The notes beneath the pieces are model-generated. The model made no database searches and was not told where the DNA came from. It saw only the letters and a list, made by a program, of their open reading frames with translations. Shown piece after piece: positions 1 to 11,060 of a stretch of DNA of 64,000 nucleotides (position 1 is its first letter; each line of letters opens with the position of its first letter). The stretch is from Endomicrobium sp. (GTDB lineage Bacteria; Elusimicrobiota; Endomicrobiia; Endomicrobiales; Endomicrobiaceae). The DNA is taken from positions 37,361-101,360 of the forward strand of contig JAITOB010000001.1 in NCBI GenBank assembly GCA_031290155.1, in the 5' to 3' direction. A program made the position numbers and the translations under genes.

Positions 1-1211
1 TTTTGCAAATGCTGCAACTTGTGCAAGGTGTGTTATAGAAAATACTTGCTTACTTTTTGAAAGCTCAATGAGTTTTTCCCCTATTCTTTTACCTTTATCG
101 GCACAAAACATAAATTCTGCTGAATCACAGCCGTTTGCAGACAATGCTTTTTTCAAATTTAACATTAAATACAGCATTTATATCTAAATCAAAAAGTTTT
201 CTTGTACTGATTTTGTAAATATTTTAGCAGCTTTCTGTCTTTTTATGCTTATTTTTCACATATACCAGATAAGCTTTTTGTTTTGGATTCAAGTTCTTGT
301 TTAAGTTTTTCCAAATCGTTTTTATAATTGCTTAAAGAATTCAGTTCATCAACAATTTTATTTTTATATTCAATAATTGCTTCAATATTGTCTCCGTATT
401 TTTTCAGTTTTTTTATAAGGTCTATTCTCTTTCAATATAATCATTTAATTTTTACGGATCCAGGCGTTTTTTGAAGAAATATATTCAATTCCTTTGTAGG
501 CTTCTTCAACGTCATGGTATGCTTGTTCTATCAGAGATAATATTTCTGAAGCATCCGCTCCGTAAGAGTTGATTGTTCCAATATTTTTTTGCTTTCGAAA
601 TATCGTCTAAAACCGCATCTTCACAAGAATATAATCTTTCAATAACTTCCTGCGACAAAAAACTTATTTTTTCTGCATTTTTTAGTTTAGTAAGCTCTGC
701 TTCAAGTTTTGATTTTAAGTTTTTATGTATTTATGCAAAGCTGATGCTTTTTCAAACAACGGTTTGATATCTTTAATTTCATTGTCTAAAATTTCAAGCC
801 GCGCTTCTAAATTTAGAAGCGAATGTTTTGCATCCTGACCGTGAAAATCTATGAGCAGTTCTGCGAGAGCTTCTAACACCGATAAACTTACAAGAGAATC
901 ATTTATAAAACTTTTGCTTTTTCCGGTATTTTCTATGGTTCTGCGTATTAAAACAATATTATCATCTGAAGGGATTGAAAAATGATTTAAAAAATCAATA
1001 ATTTTAGAACTAGCATATTTAAATGAAGCAGTTATTGTACACATTGGAGCCCCCTGAACGTATAGATGACAAATCTGCTTTTGTGCCGGCAAGCAATTCA
1101 ATTGATTTAATTAAAATGGATTTGCCTGATCCTGTTTCTCCTGTAATAATTGTCAGACCATCAGAGAAATCAATTGTTATAGGCAGTATGTAATCTTCAA
1201 AAGAAAGCATT
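1..1211 (-). pseudogene. recN: recN pseudogene (DNA repair SMC-like ATPase), 3' end beyond window
   Basis: RecN is a cytoplasmic SMC-like ATPase that acts in double-strand break repair. Reading leftwards, the remnant starts at an ATG (1211) with a Walker A segment, GETGSGKS, followed by a typical RecN 'KADLSSIRSG' stretch. The conserved 'DFHGQ' follows in a second frame (ORF 715-1101). Coiled-coil-like residues come next in further frames. The C-terminal 'SITHLAQVAAFAK' signature lies at the window's left edge. The pieces are collinear but need several frame changes, so no full protein can be made. The few residues before the Walker A do not match the usual RecN start, so the 5' end may also be altered. 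The gene continues outside the window. Confidence 0.85.
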
Positions 1212-4200
1212 ATTTGTACAAATTCTACCATATCTATTGCAGAAGAAAGTCCTTTATTTGTAATTTTTTGACTGCCATAGTAATAGTTTTCATTTATAGC
1301 CAGTTCAATGGATATTAGATGATTTTTTATTATGTCTAAAGCATTCCCGCTAAGAATGTCTCGTAATCTGCCAAATCTGCCTTTTGCCTCATCGGCGCTC
1401 TTATCAAATGCTTTCCTCATAATATATTCTACACTTTCGGTGTTATTAATATTTTGATTTGTATTAAAATCTTCGCTGTCAAAAGCGCCGCGTGGCTGCA
1501 GCACTGCGTTTAATTCAGTTTTTACTGCTCTGCGTCATTATATTTGTTGCTTTCTTCAAATATTTTTGCAAAAGCGCTTTTATTAATGCTTTTAAGCAAA
1601 GCGTTTTTAATGCTGTTTGACATTTTTATTTCTATGGAAGAACTTTGTTCTCCTATAACTGCTATATATTCTCCGCCTGGGATTTTTTTATAAGTTGATC
1701 CATTGTATTAAAATGTTTCACGGCAACCTGTTCGCCTTGTATTGTAATTACAGTTTCGGCGACATTTGCAGCAATCATTTTATTATATATTGCTTCGGCG
1801 TTAATAACTTCTGCTATTTTCATAGCTTTGCCGACAATTTCTGCTGAAGGCGAATTGTTATTTTCTCCATTACGGCAGCCGCGCGCGTAAAGCTCATAGA
1901 TGTACCTTGTCAGCAATAACTCTGCTTACACTGTTGAGAGATGCATTAAGAACGGAACCAAAATTCCATCACGCTTACAGTTCATTTTTTAAATGACCTC
2001 TTATCGTAGATCCATAACATAATAACGACCGTATTGGGGGTCGTTATTATGCGGCTGCAAGTTTTTCTATATTGGTTTTTTTGACCATCTTCTTTAAATT
2101 CTTGAATGCTTACAACTTTCATTCCGACAAAATCCAGAAATTTACTTACTGGTTTTTCGAAACTTGTATAAATTGATAAATCGCCGTTACCCACAAGTAT
2201 TTCTAAATTTGCAGCGCTGCCTAATAAAACTCTGGCTATTGCAGTGTCTATTGCCAGTGCTATAGTTTTGCCTTCTCCCATTTCGAGAGCTGTATTAGTA
2301 TCATTTTGTAGAGTTGTTGCTATTTCCGACTGTGCAACGCGTATGCCCGAACCGCCGAAAACACCCAATAGTTTTACCACTTCATTCATAAATATTCTTA
2401 ACACGTTTACGCCTTGCTCTCCTTCTATGCCGTTAATTAAAGTTCTTAAATTATCTAAAACGTTATCATTTAGTTTTGCTGCTGTTGCTCTTCTGTCTTT
2501 ATCGTCAACAATTGTGTTTCTGAAACGGTATTTTTTTAATAAAATCAAAAACTAAAGTCGCAGCTCCGTATTCTCCATAGAAATTATTGCGCATAACACT
2601 GAACTTATTTTGTAATAATTTTAATCTTGGGAGCAGAGATTCTATATCCGGATATCCCGATATATCTAAATATTGTTTAATTCTAGGGTTATTAGAAAGG
2701 GCGTCTTCGTTAACTATCCCATTATTTAAACCCCTTTTCACAGCTTTTTCTATATAGCTTACCGCGGCGTCTAAAGCGTCTTTATATTTATTTTCATTAA
2801 GTTTAAATTCGACATTTTCAACGGCGGCGATATTTTCTAATAAAATATACAAGTCGGCATCGGACATTTCTATTGGTGTTCCAGAACTGTTTTGAGAAAA
2901 ATGACTAGCTTTAAGATGCTTAAACAATGATAAGCTCCTATTCCTGTTTGCTTCAGCTGAAAAAAGTCTTATCAGCTTAATAGGATTATTAGAATAATCG
3001 TTCATTATTGCTTCCAGCCTTCTAATATCTATGCTTCTTTCAATATTTTGGATAAGCTGTTCTGCTTTATAATTTCCAATAAGTTCTCTAATAGCCTGTT
3101 TAGATTTTTCTGTTATTCTATTGATCTTTGATAGGATATAATCGTTATAGTTTAACAATCGCATCATTGTGCCTGCGGTTTCTTCTGCTATAAAAACATT
3201 TAGATTCTGTTGTACAGCAGTTAAAATCTGATTAGGTAAACCCTATTCAATGATATAGAGTTCAGATCGCCTTTTAACGTTACGTTATCATATATGGCAT
3301 CTTTTATTTTAAGTGTAAGCTGCATAGAATTAATATTTCCAGAAACATCCGTTATTACAAAATGACGGCTGTTTAATATTAATTCCTTGCCGTCAGAATT
3401 TTGAATTGTAATGTTAGTGATAGCAGATATACGGTCGTGTACATTTTGTATAGTATTCAAAGACTGGGCAAGAGTTCTTTTTGAATCAAAAATATCAAGG
3501 GTGTTAGTCCAGAGTGTTCTTATAAATCCTGGAACGCTTTCTTTTATTTCCGCTTTCATTCCTTTGGCAATTTCCGGAGTAATTGTATTGTGCAAGTCGT
3601 TAATTTTTCTTCTTGTGGCAAAATCTTGTTTGCAACAAGTAATCAACTCCGTTTGTATTGAATATAAGCCTGAAATCTCTTGCGCTTAAATTTGTATTTG
3701 AGGATAACGCATTAAGGTATTTGACGAACTCAATATCTGCCTGCGGATATAGTTCTTGCATGCTGTCAAGTTCAATAGTTTCCTCATCAGACAATTTCTC
3801 TGATTCATTAGATTTACGAGTAAGTTCTTGAATCCGTTCTATATTTTTTATAATCTTGTCTATTAGTTTCATATAATTGTCTCTAAATTCTTCATCAGCT
3901 TTTTCCTGCGTTGTATCAATTTCAGATTCTTGAAAGTTCTTACCGTTAAATAGCCCCTGGAAAATAAAACCTGTCTGAGAATCCCAAACAATACATTTCT
4001 GATTGATGCAGTTAAACTGTCTCCGACAAATGATTCGTATAAACTTTTCAATATCGGAGTTTGGTTTAACGCTGCCTCGCCAAATGCGTTAAGTCTTTCC
4101 ACTATCGTACCAAAACGGGGATTCTCAATTGATGAAATATTACCGCTGAGTATATTTTATGCCGTAAGATTCTGTTATTTCATTTCCATTCTCATCTTTA

Positions 4201-7200
4201 ACTGTAATTGTAGAATCTTTTCCTTGATATCCAAATTTACTTTTAGCTAATGCGCAAATCCTAATAAGTTATCAAGCCCTTTGAAAAATCCAAAATCTTT
4301 GAGAGATTTTTTGCAGCGTTTGAATTTTTGCCTGCAATTACGGAATAGTCTAGCAAAGCAATGAGATAAATCATTTGTGTATTGAATATTGTCATTTGCT
4401 GCATAATGATAAGAGAATTGACATATAATTTTGAGGGGCTTATCGAATTAATTATTGATGATAACTTTGATTTAAGGAATTTTCTGCTGTACTCGCCTTT
4501 TATTAAAGAATTACTAAAACCAAAACCGATTGCCGCTCCTAATAAAGCGCCTTCCCATAAAGGAGTATTAACTATTCCAAGCGTATTTAGAACGCCTATT
4601 ATACAAACGCCTACGGCTGCGCCGGCAAAAGCTGTTCCCAGACTTTGAAAAGCATATTTAAATCAAAACTGCTTCTGCTGTAATCGGTCAACCCAAACAT
4701 AGGAGAATATTTTCTTTGATTGTATCTTTATAAAATCTCCTATCTTTTCTTTAATACTGTCGCTTGAAAAAATATTACCCATACTTTTTGCAGAATTTTA
4801 ATATTAAAATCTTTTATAACAAATTCTTTAGTATTTGCAGCTTCCATTAACGGCGATATGATATTTAAAGATATACATCGCATTTAATCCGCCTTCAATG
4901 TCGCCTTTTTTACATTTTCATAAAAATTTCTGACAATTGTAAACGTTATCCACGAATTTAAAGCTATTTTTCCTGTATTAAATATACCTGTAAAATACTT
5001 TTTAATACGTTTGAATTATTACCCAGAAATGCAGTTATATCCAAAGTCGCATCTTTAGCTGCTAAGCCGGCTGTTTCTTTAGATGTTTCTTCTACTAATT
5101 CATTTACTTCTCCGGCAAGCTCTTTTGTTACATTTTTCGTTATAAACTCTGCTTGGATTCCTATACTGAAACCGCCCAGCAATCCTGTAAACATACCTTC
5201 CGCAAAATTCTCCCATTCGTCTGTTCTCCATTTTGCCTTTAGTAATGACTGCATTAGCAATAGAAGAGATAACAACACTCCTGGCAGCAACGCTGCTTCC
5301 AATGGATCCGCTGCCACATCGTTAATGCTGTAGTGATTACGGCAAAAATACGTTAAGCGTTCCTGCTAGAATTAGTTGATTTCTCTTTTCAATATCTTTT
5401 TCTTTTGCCGCTTGTTCAAAAGCGTTTATTGCTGAAGAGGTAAGTGTAAACACAGCATTCGCCATTGTAAATGCTCCGGTAACTTCTACTATAAGAGCTA
5501 CCGAAGCATCCGCTCCTGACGGTCCGTCAATGAATGACGAAACATGCCGTACTCATAGCTAAAATAAATGTGCCTGCGCTGATAAAGCTTGCCGCTATCA
5601 TTTGTGTGGCTACTTTAGAGGCATTTTACCTTTAGGATCTACGTCTTTCATGGGTCAAATAGCCGTTTACTATAACTGCCCACTTTTTAACGCCGTCGCC
5701 CAATAGCTTGCCAAACTTGCTGAATTCTCCTAATATTTCCGATAAAACCCCTCCGATAAACGCTTGCAGCTAGAGACAGATATATTGCAAAAGCTGCCGT
5801 TACAAGAGCAGCAAGCGCAGAGCCTAAAGCAATAAAATCCGGGGACCGAATCTCTGAATTTGTCCCATTTACTCATTCCAATCCAGTCTAAGCTGTTGTC
5901 TGCTTTAATTTTTACTTCATATCTTGTTTTATTTCCATCCGGCAAAACTGACCCTTTTTCAAAATCAGAACCCGGCGACCATAAGTAAGCAGCTAAAGCT
6001 GTCTTTGAGAGACCCAAGCTGCTGATATTATTGAAGTCTCCGGTTACATTGTAAATTGTCCCGCCATTTGCGCCATCGCGGGAAGAACTTGTCTTGCCTT
6101 CAAAATGTGTATCGTCAGGATTTATTTTTATCTTTATTTGCAGATGATGAAGAACTTATGTCGTCAGATTTAGGAATATCTATATCCGTGTTTTCAATAT
6201 GTAACGTCCCTTTTATGCTTGCAGTATATGTCATCTTGTCGTTTTTATCTTTTTATCTTAAAATTTTAACTACGGAACCGGCAGCTTTAAAATATCCGTC
6301 GCCTTCGCTATTTCCTCCGTGCGTCCGATCTTTATTTATGCTGAAACCGTTATCTGTAAGATGTAAATATAAATTGTTTACTAAAGTATATTCTCCAAGA
6401 CTATTACTTTTTAGTTTTAGAGCGCTGGCTGCGATAGTACTGTATATAGTTGTGCCGTATACAGGGTACAGGGTTGCCGTCTTTGTCATGTCCTATAATT
6501 TCATTACCTGCGGCTATTTGTACATCTGTGGTATTTACAATTATAATATAGTTTCTTTATCTAATGCTTTTCCCAGACAAATTTCTTCTCCTGCAATGCA
6601 GTTCTTTATCGCTAAATGCCCATCCGTCCGGTAAAGATATCGTTATATTTATATCTTCACTAGCATAAGCTGATAAAATAAAACCTTTATTTGTTCTATT
6701 TTCTCCTTTAAGCGTCAACGTGGTTCCAAAATTAATGTCTGCCTGATATATATGTCACCCTGCCCGCGTTCCGTCAAGAATGTATCCCGCTTTTACTTCG
6801 ACTTGCGCGCTTGCAGTCTGTGGATCTTAGAATATCGGTAACCGAAGAAGGATTGCCGTACATTATAATCGTTTTATAATTAAACGTTCCGTCTAGTTTT
6901 ACATTTCCTATTTTATTTTGTTATTATCTCCAGCTGATAAATTGGGTGTTTTTGACAGCGTCAAAACCGTAAATAAAACCATTTGAAGCGGTCAAGTATG
7001 TTCCAGCGTAGGTCATAAATCCGGTTTTTATATATAATATAAACGATGGGGGATTTATTAGATGAATTATCAGAAGAAATTTTTAAAGTTGATCCTGCAA
7101 GAGCTTCCGTGTCAAAGCCTATAATTTCAGCTTCCCATTTACCATTAAAAGATTGTTTGACGGTAATTTTGCTGCCAGCTCCTGTTCCGTATAGCCGTTT

Positions 7201-9150
7201 GAATCTTCAGTAATTATTCCGCTGTTCCAATTGTCTCTCCTGGGAGCAGCGCTGCCTTCCGAATAGCTGCCGCTTTGAGGAGGTTGTTGCTTTTTATCTT
7301 TCTTTTTTGATAAACGCTTTCGCTTTCATTCGTTAAGTATATATTAGCGCTGGATTTTAAGGATATATTTCCGTTGGGTATTGTGTACATATATTCCCAT
7401 ATGACATCCTGTCCTTCATATTTGCCTTGCACGCCGAAAACTGTATATTTGCTTCCGTCTGTGCGCGTAACCTTGCATCCTTTTGCTGTGCTTATTGAAT
7501 CTTCTATTGTTAACCTGTATTCAGGTATTGTTATATCTTCAGTAACTGCATTTTGGTCGGCGTTATAAACAAGCAAACCAGTATCTCGATTAAATTTTTG
7601 TTTTTTTATAATTTTTTCTTTTCCGGACCAGTCTGCGGTTACAGTAATCATTTTATAATAGATACCGAGAACAAAATTATCATACCTTGAAACATCAACT
7701 TTTTCAGTAGTCAAAACCTGTCCGCTTTGCCCGGAAACTTTAGAACCTTTATTTGACTGCAGTAGAGATATTGTTTTATCTAAATAGCTATTTCTTTTGC
7801 TATTTAGGCTAAAACTGCAAGAGCTTCTTGTTGATTTCCTAATGATTGTTTTGTTGTAGAGTTTTTTATCTCTATATTACCTTCTTTCATAGTTTTTAAA
7901 TCGGACACATATTTTTTAGCTTCTGATTTTAATTCATTTACTTTTTTCTATTCCGTGGTGATACACATTATATTCATGATGAACGGTTTTAGCGAACTTA
8001 TCAAAGAAATCATAAAATGCATCTTTACCCATACTGGCAAGTTTGTCTATAAGCTGGCTGAATGCCGCATCAATTTTACTTCTATTCCATATCCATCCGG
8101 CGGAGGGTGAGGGGGAGATTGCTCCCCAGTAATAACTACCTCCAGCCCTTCGTACATATTTTCAAGGGTTTTAATCATTGAATTCTTGCAGCTAGCGCTT
8201 TCTGTAGTCTTGTCGCTTATTTCTTTTAATATTATTTATATCGTCTTTACTAAGTCCGGCGTTGAATGATTCGTCATCCGCATCTTCATTAATCATAAGT
8301 CCTTGTATCTGCTCCGAACAGCAGATACAATTTTGCCGCTACTATTTCTAAAATCTTTACTTGTAAATGCTTCAAAACCCTTAATTTCGTTAAAGTAAAA
8401 AACACCCCGCTATCAGTTCTTACAACGTCCATTTTACCGGCTTTATAAGCTGCTAATACCATCTACAGATTGCGTTGATTTTGAGGTATGTTTGCAGACA
8501 GATTATCAGATGGTTTTTCTGTTCCTAATACGCTTGGCAACAATTCATTTTCTCGTTTAATATTTGTTGGTTCCTGTATCCGATCCGCGTTATTATTTTA
8601 TTATTTTCATTTAAGTTGAGGGCTTGCTTTGTTTATCCTCCGGGCGACTGGATTGAAACAGCGTTTTTAGTGCTGATTTGCGCTATTGACTGAGGGGGCA
8701 CGACACCGGAGAATTAATTTTATCCGCAGACTGCGCTTTCATTGCCATAGGCGGAGTATATTGTTCACTGCAATAACAGCTTTAGGAATTTGCGGATTTC
8801 CTTGTTTATTTATAGAAGATAATTTATTTTTTACAGTTTTTGTATATCTTTCATCGTAAATATATTCCTCGTCTTTATTTATAATATTTGTTTGCTGTCC
8901 TTTTGGTCCCAGTAGCCCTTAACTTCATATTATCCATTTTCATTATTTTCTCCAATTTTTATTTTATCTTTTAAATCCTGTGTCTGCGCTTACACTATGC
9001 AGCTTCTCATCCTGAGATAATACCGTAGTCTGGTCTGTTTGTATTTATTTCAGTATTTATCGCGCCTTCTTCATTGCTTGTAAAAGCAGGCAGATTAACT
9101 GCATTTAACATAAAACATACAATGACAAGCATTGCTATGTTTTTGGTCAT
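1212..9150 (-). pseudogene. Remnant of a giant secreted-type protein gene with a SecA-like segment
   Basis: Almost 8 kb of minus-strand coding-like sequence is broken into many ORFs (7214-7714, 6253-6489, 5730-6017, 4964-5317, 3869-4102, 3600-3872, 3221-3646, 2505-3167, 1982-2548, 1662-1916, 1019-1504). These follow one another across frame changes. An ATG at 9150 opens a clear signal peptide (MTKNIAMLVIVCFMLNAV), and the reading frame ends in TGA after about 47 residues; the next frame continues coding-like sequence. The 6-7.7 kb part looks like beta-rich extracellular sequence. The 4.9-5.9 kb part is hydrophobic and Ala/Gly-rich. The 2-4 kb part is helical, with a SecA-like stretch. I infer one ancestral gene of roughly 2,600 codons because there is no second credible start and the strand is constant. 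Two adjacent genes remain possible, and the downstream edge next to recN is uncertain. I do not recognise the family. Confidence 0.55.
2046..2548 (-). other. SecA-like DEAD motor segment inside the giant pseudogene
   Basis: The translated segment contains 'MGEGKTIALAIDTAIARVLL', then about 30 residues later 'FLDFVGMKVVSI'. This order resembles the first nucleotide-binding fold of SecA, where a GEGKT Walker A is followed by a stretch such as 'YEFLGLSVGVI'. The preceding 'VAQSEIATTL' region is where SecA has its Q-motif-like sequence. The usual middle part (TVNDYLA) is not recognisable, so this would be a divergent SecA-like domain and not the housekeeping secA. It lies in one of the longest surviving open stretches (ORF 1982-2548). 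The assignment rests on pattern recognition only. Confidence 0.45.
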
Positions 9151-9375
9151 AGCACTTTTTATAGTTAAAATACGCAAAGTATCCTAGAACTCTTGTCTTC
9201 AGATTCACAATCGCTCCAGCTTATCTTTTGTTTTATATTTGATTTATTTATAATCGTTTATATTTACAATAACAATTTACGAAGGATATAACTATAAAAA
9301 TTTCTACTTTAATTCTAATCGTAATGTTTTGCTGATATATGCTTTTTTAAATTTTGTTGTATATAAAAAGTCCTT

Positions 9376-10395
9376 TTAGTCGTCAGTTTTTATATTAATG
9401 ATTGTTCCGTCAATCTTGCTGTTTGTATTTATAGAAATTGCCGCAACTTTGTAGTTCTCAAAAATTTCATTGATTTCTTCGCCGGGATTTTCATTTGCTT
9501 TTACTACAATCTTAACTAATTCGGGTTTTTTTGAGATTTCAAGTATATGGCTGTCTTTTTCAAAATCTTTTTTTAGGATATTTCCGGTAGCATCATAAGC
9601 AAATACTACCCCGTTAAACGAATTTAATATTATAAATGCCGAACCTTCTTTTATTGAAGCTTTCTGTAAATACCCAAGAATTTTAATTAAACTTTCTCTA
9701 TCTTCTTCCAGTATTTTTATTTTTTTTACAATATTTTCCCTTTCGGTTAGAAAAATATCAGTAATTTCATTATATTCGTCTTCTTTTATATCTTCTGCAG
9801 ACTTGTGTTCTAAAGTTTTTTTTATTCTGTTAAACGGCAGCAGTATTAATAATTTTGCTAGAAAATAAAAAGATATTACAATAAGTATTGCAGAAAAGGA
9901 AGCAGCAGTATAATATTTTATTTTCCAATATCTTGCAGTTTCTTTCGCTTTTTGAATGGATAATATGCAAAACAGTGTATAATCTTTTATGAGCGGCTTT
10001 GAAAAAAGCAGTAAATCTTTATCAAATGTTTGCTGTAAAAGCTCGGTCTTTTGTTTTACTGCCTTATTAAAAAATTCATTGTTCTTTTCTGTATTCCATT
10101 CAATCGTGTTATTATGTATAATTACTCTGTTGTTTTTATCTAAAATAAAACAAGTTGTAATATTTTCTGTTTTTACAATGGATTCAATGTTTGTTAGAAG
10201 ATTTATATCATCTGAGCTTTCAATGGATTTATTGATATAGGGTACGATTGCTTTTATGGCAGATTTGGTTTTTTCTACTGTCATGATTTCTAAATCTCTG
10301 GCTTTGTCTTTTGAAAGAAGCTCGGTTGACAGATAAAAAATTCCGCAAATAATTATTAACGAAAAAAATGACAGAAATATAATATTTTTTTTCAT
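9376..10395 (-). CDS. Membrane-bound sensor-like protein, no output domain
   Basis: This intact 339-residue protein begins with a transmembrane helix (about residues 5-27). An extracytoplasmic domain of about 130 residues follows, whose layout (helix, then 'CFILDKNNRVIIHNN') resembles a CACHE-type ligand sensor. A second helix lies at about 165-187. After it comes a charged HAMP/coiled-coil-like linker (about 195-240) and a C-terminal PAS-like domain ('SAFIILNSFNGVVFAYDATGNIL'). This is the front half of a sensor histidine kinase or diguanylate cyclase, but there is no DHp/HATPase, GGDEF or methyl-accepting part before the stop. It may work with a partner protein or be a truncated kinase that is still open. 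The gene is monocistronic between the giant pseudogene and a divergent DUF192 remnant. Confidence 0.65.
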   Translation of the reverse strand: MKKNIIFLSFFSLIIICGIFYLSTELLSKDKARDLEIMTVEKTKSAIKAIVPYINKSIESSDDINLLTNIESIVKTENITTCFILDKNNRVIIHNNTIEWNTEKNNEFFNKAVKQKTELLQQTFDKDLLLFSKPLIKDYTLFCILSIQKAKETARYWKIKYYTAASFSAILIVISFYFLAKLLILLPFNRIKKTLEHKSAEDIKEDEYNEITDIFLTERENIVKKIKILEEDRESLIKILGYLQKASIKEGSAFIILNSFNGVVFAYDATGNILKKDFEKDSHILEISKKPELVKIVVKANENPGEEINEIFENYKVAAISINTNSKIDGTIINIKTDD

Positions 10396-10451
10396 ATCAA
10401 AATTATAACATAATTATTATGAATTGTCAGATAACAAAATCAGGATGACGA

Positions 10452-10766
10452 ATGAATAGCGTAAAATTAAGTATACCAGCGGTTAAGGCGGACACGTTTT
10501 GGAGAAGATTTATAGGATTTATGTTCAAAAGCGCGCGAACTATGCTCTTTTATTTATTAATTGTAAATCTGTGCAGGCTTTTTGTGTATTTTGATTTAGA
10601 TACTGTTTATTTAGACAAAGAAAATAATGTTATAAAAGTTATAAGATCATTAAAACCTCCCAGAATAGTGTAGCCTGTCAAAAACACTGTTTCAGTTCTT
10701 GAGATACCTTCACATACAGCTGATATAAAAGTGTTATCGCCGGGAGTAAAAATAATTGATTTGTAA
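10452..10766 (+). pseudogene. DUF192 family protein, broken by frameshifts and an in-frame amber codon
   Basis: DUF192 proteins are small, often exported proteins of unclear function. The first ORF (73 codons) carries 'RFIGFMF' and 'DTVYLDKENNVIKVI', typical of the family, and stops at TAG (10671). In the same frame beyond the TAG, translation continues 'PVKNTVSVLEIPSHTADIKV' to TAA at 10764, matching the usual 'VLELPAG' C-terminal half. In the middle, the expected 'CxSVHTFF' motif is visible only in another frame (CKSVQAF, near 10570), so two compensating frameshifts are also present. Several independent lesions make decay much more likely than stop-codon readthrough. Confidence 0.7.
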
Positions 10767-11060
10767 AATTTGTGTGAGTTGCAATTAATATGCGCTACGG
10801 GTTTATAAGCGGTAAAAATATACAAAAAATTTGAAGTAAATAAACGTGTTGGAATAAAGAAAATATGGATATCATAAAAACAGATACATTGCTGGGCTTA
10901 TAGGGTGCTATCTTTTGACTAGTTATAAAGTACAATATTTTAAGAGATACTATAATTTGTTTTAGCTTCAAAAAAATGGTGAAATCCTCGCAGTTGCGGC
11001 AAATTACGCTGTTAAAAATTATGATTTTATCTTCAATATAAATAAAGGAAAATACAACTT
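10767..11060 (+). pseudogene. Gap with a possible TsaC/Sua5 (YrdC) N-terminal scrap
   Basis: No ORF survives here. At 10865 an ATG reads 'MDIIKTDTLLGL' before a TAG. That resembles the start of short-form threonylcarbamoyl-AMP synthases (for example 'IKTDTLYGI'). A different frame further on reads '[16 protein letters not shown]', ending just before lysS. The match is short and could be chance. Otherwise the gap holds AT-rich sequence and the lysS ribosome binding site (aaaggaaaa). Confidence 0.28.

Noticed and set aside
2244-2555. 103-codon forward ORF
   Set aside because: It is antisense to the SecA-like segment, Ser/Pro-rich as typical for shadow frames, and has no ribosome binding site.
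6056-6634. 192-codon forward ORF within the giant pseudogene
   Set aside because: Its translation is low-complexity and resembles no family; the minus strand over the same bases gives the better coding-like sequence, so it is a shadow.
10671-10673. Programmed stop-codon readthrough in the DUF192 gene
   Set aside because: Additional frameshifts in the same gene show general decay; readthrough would not restore the protein.
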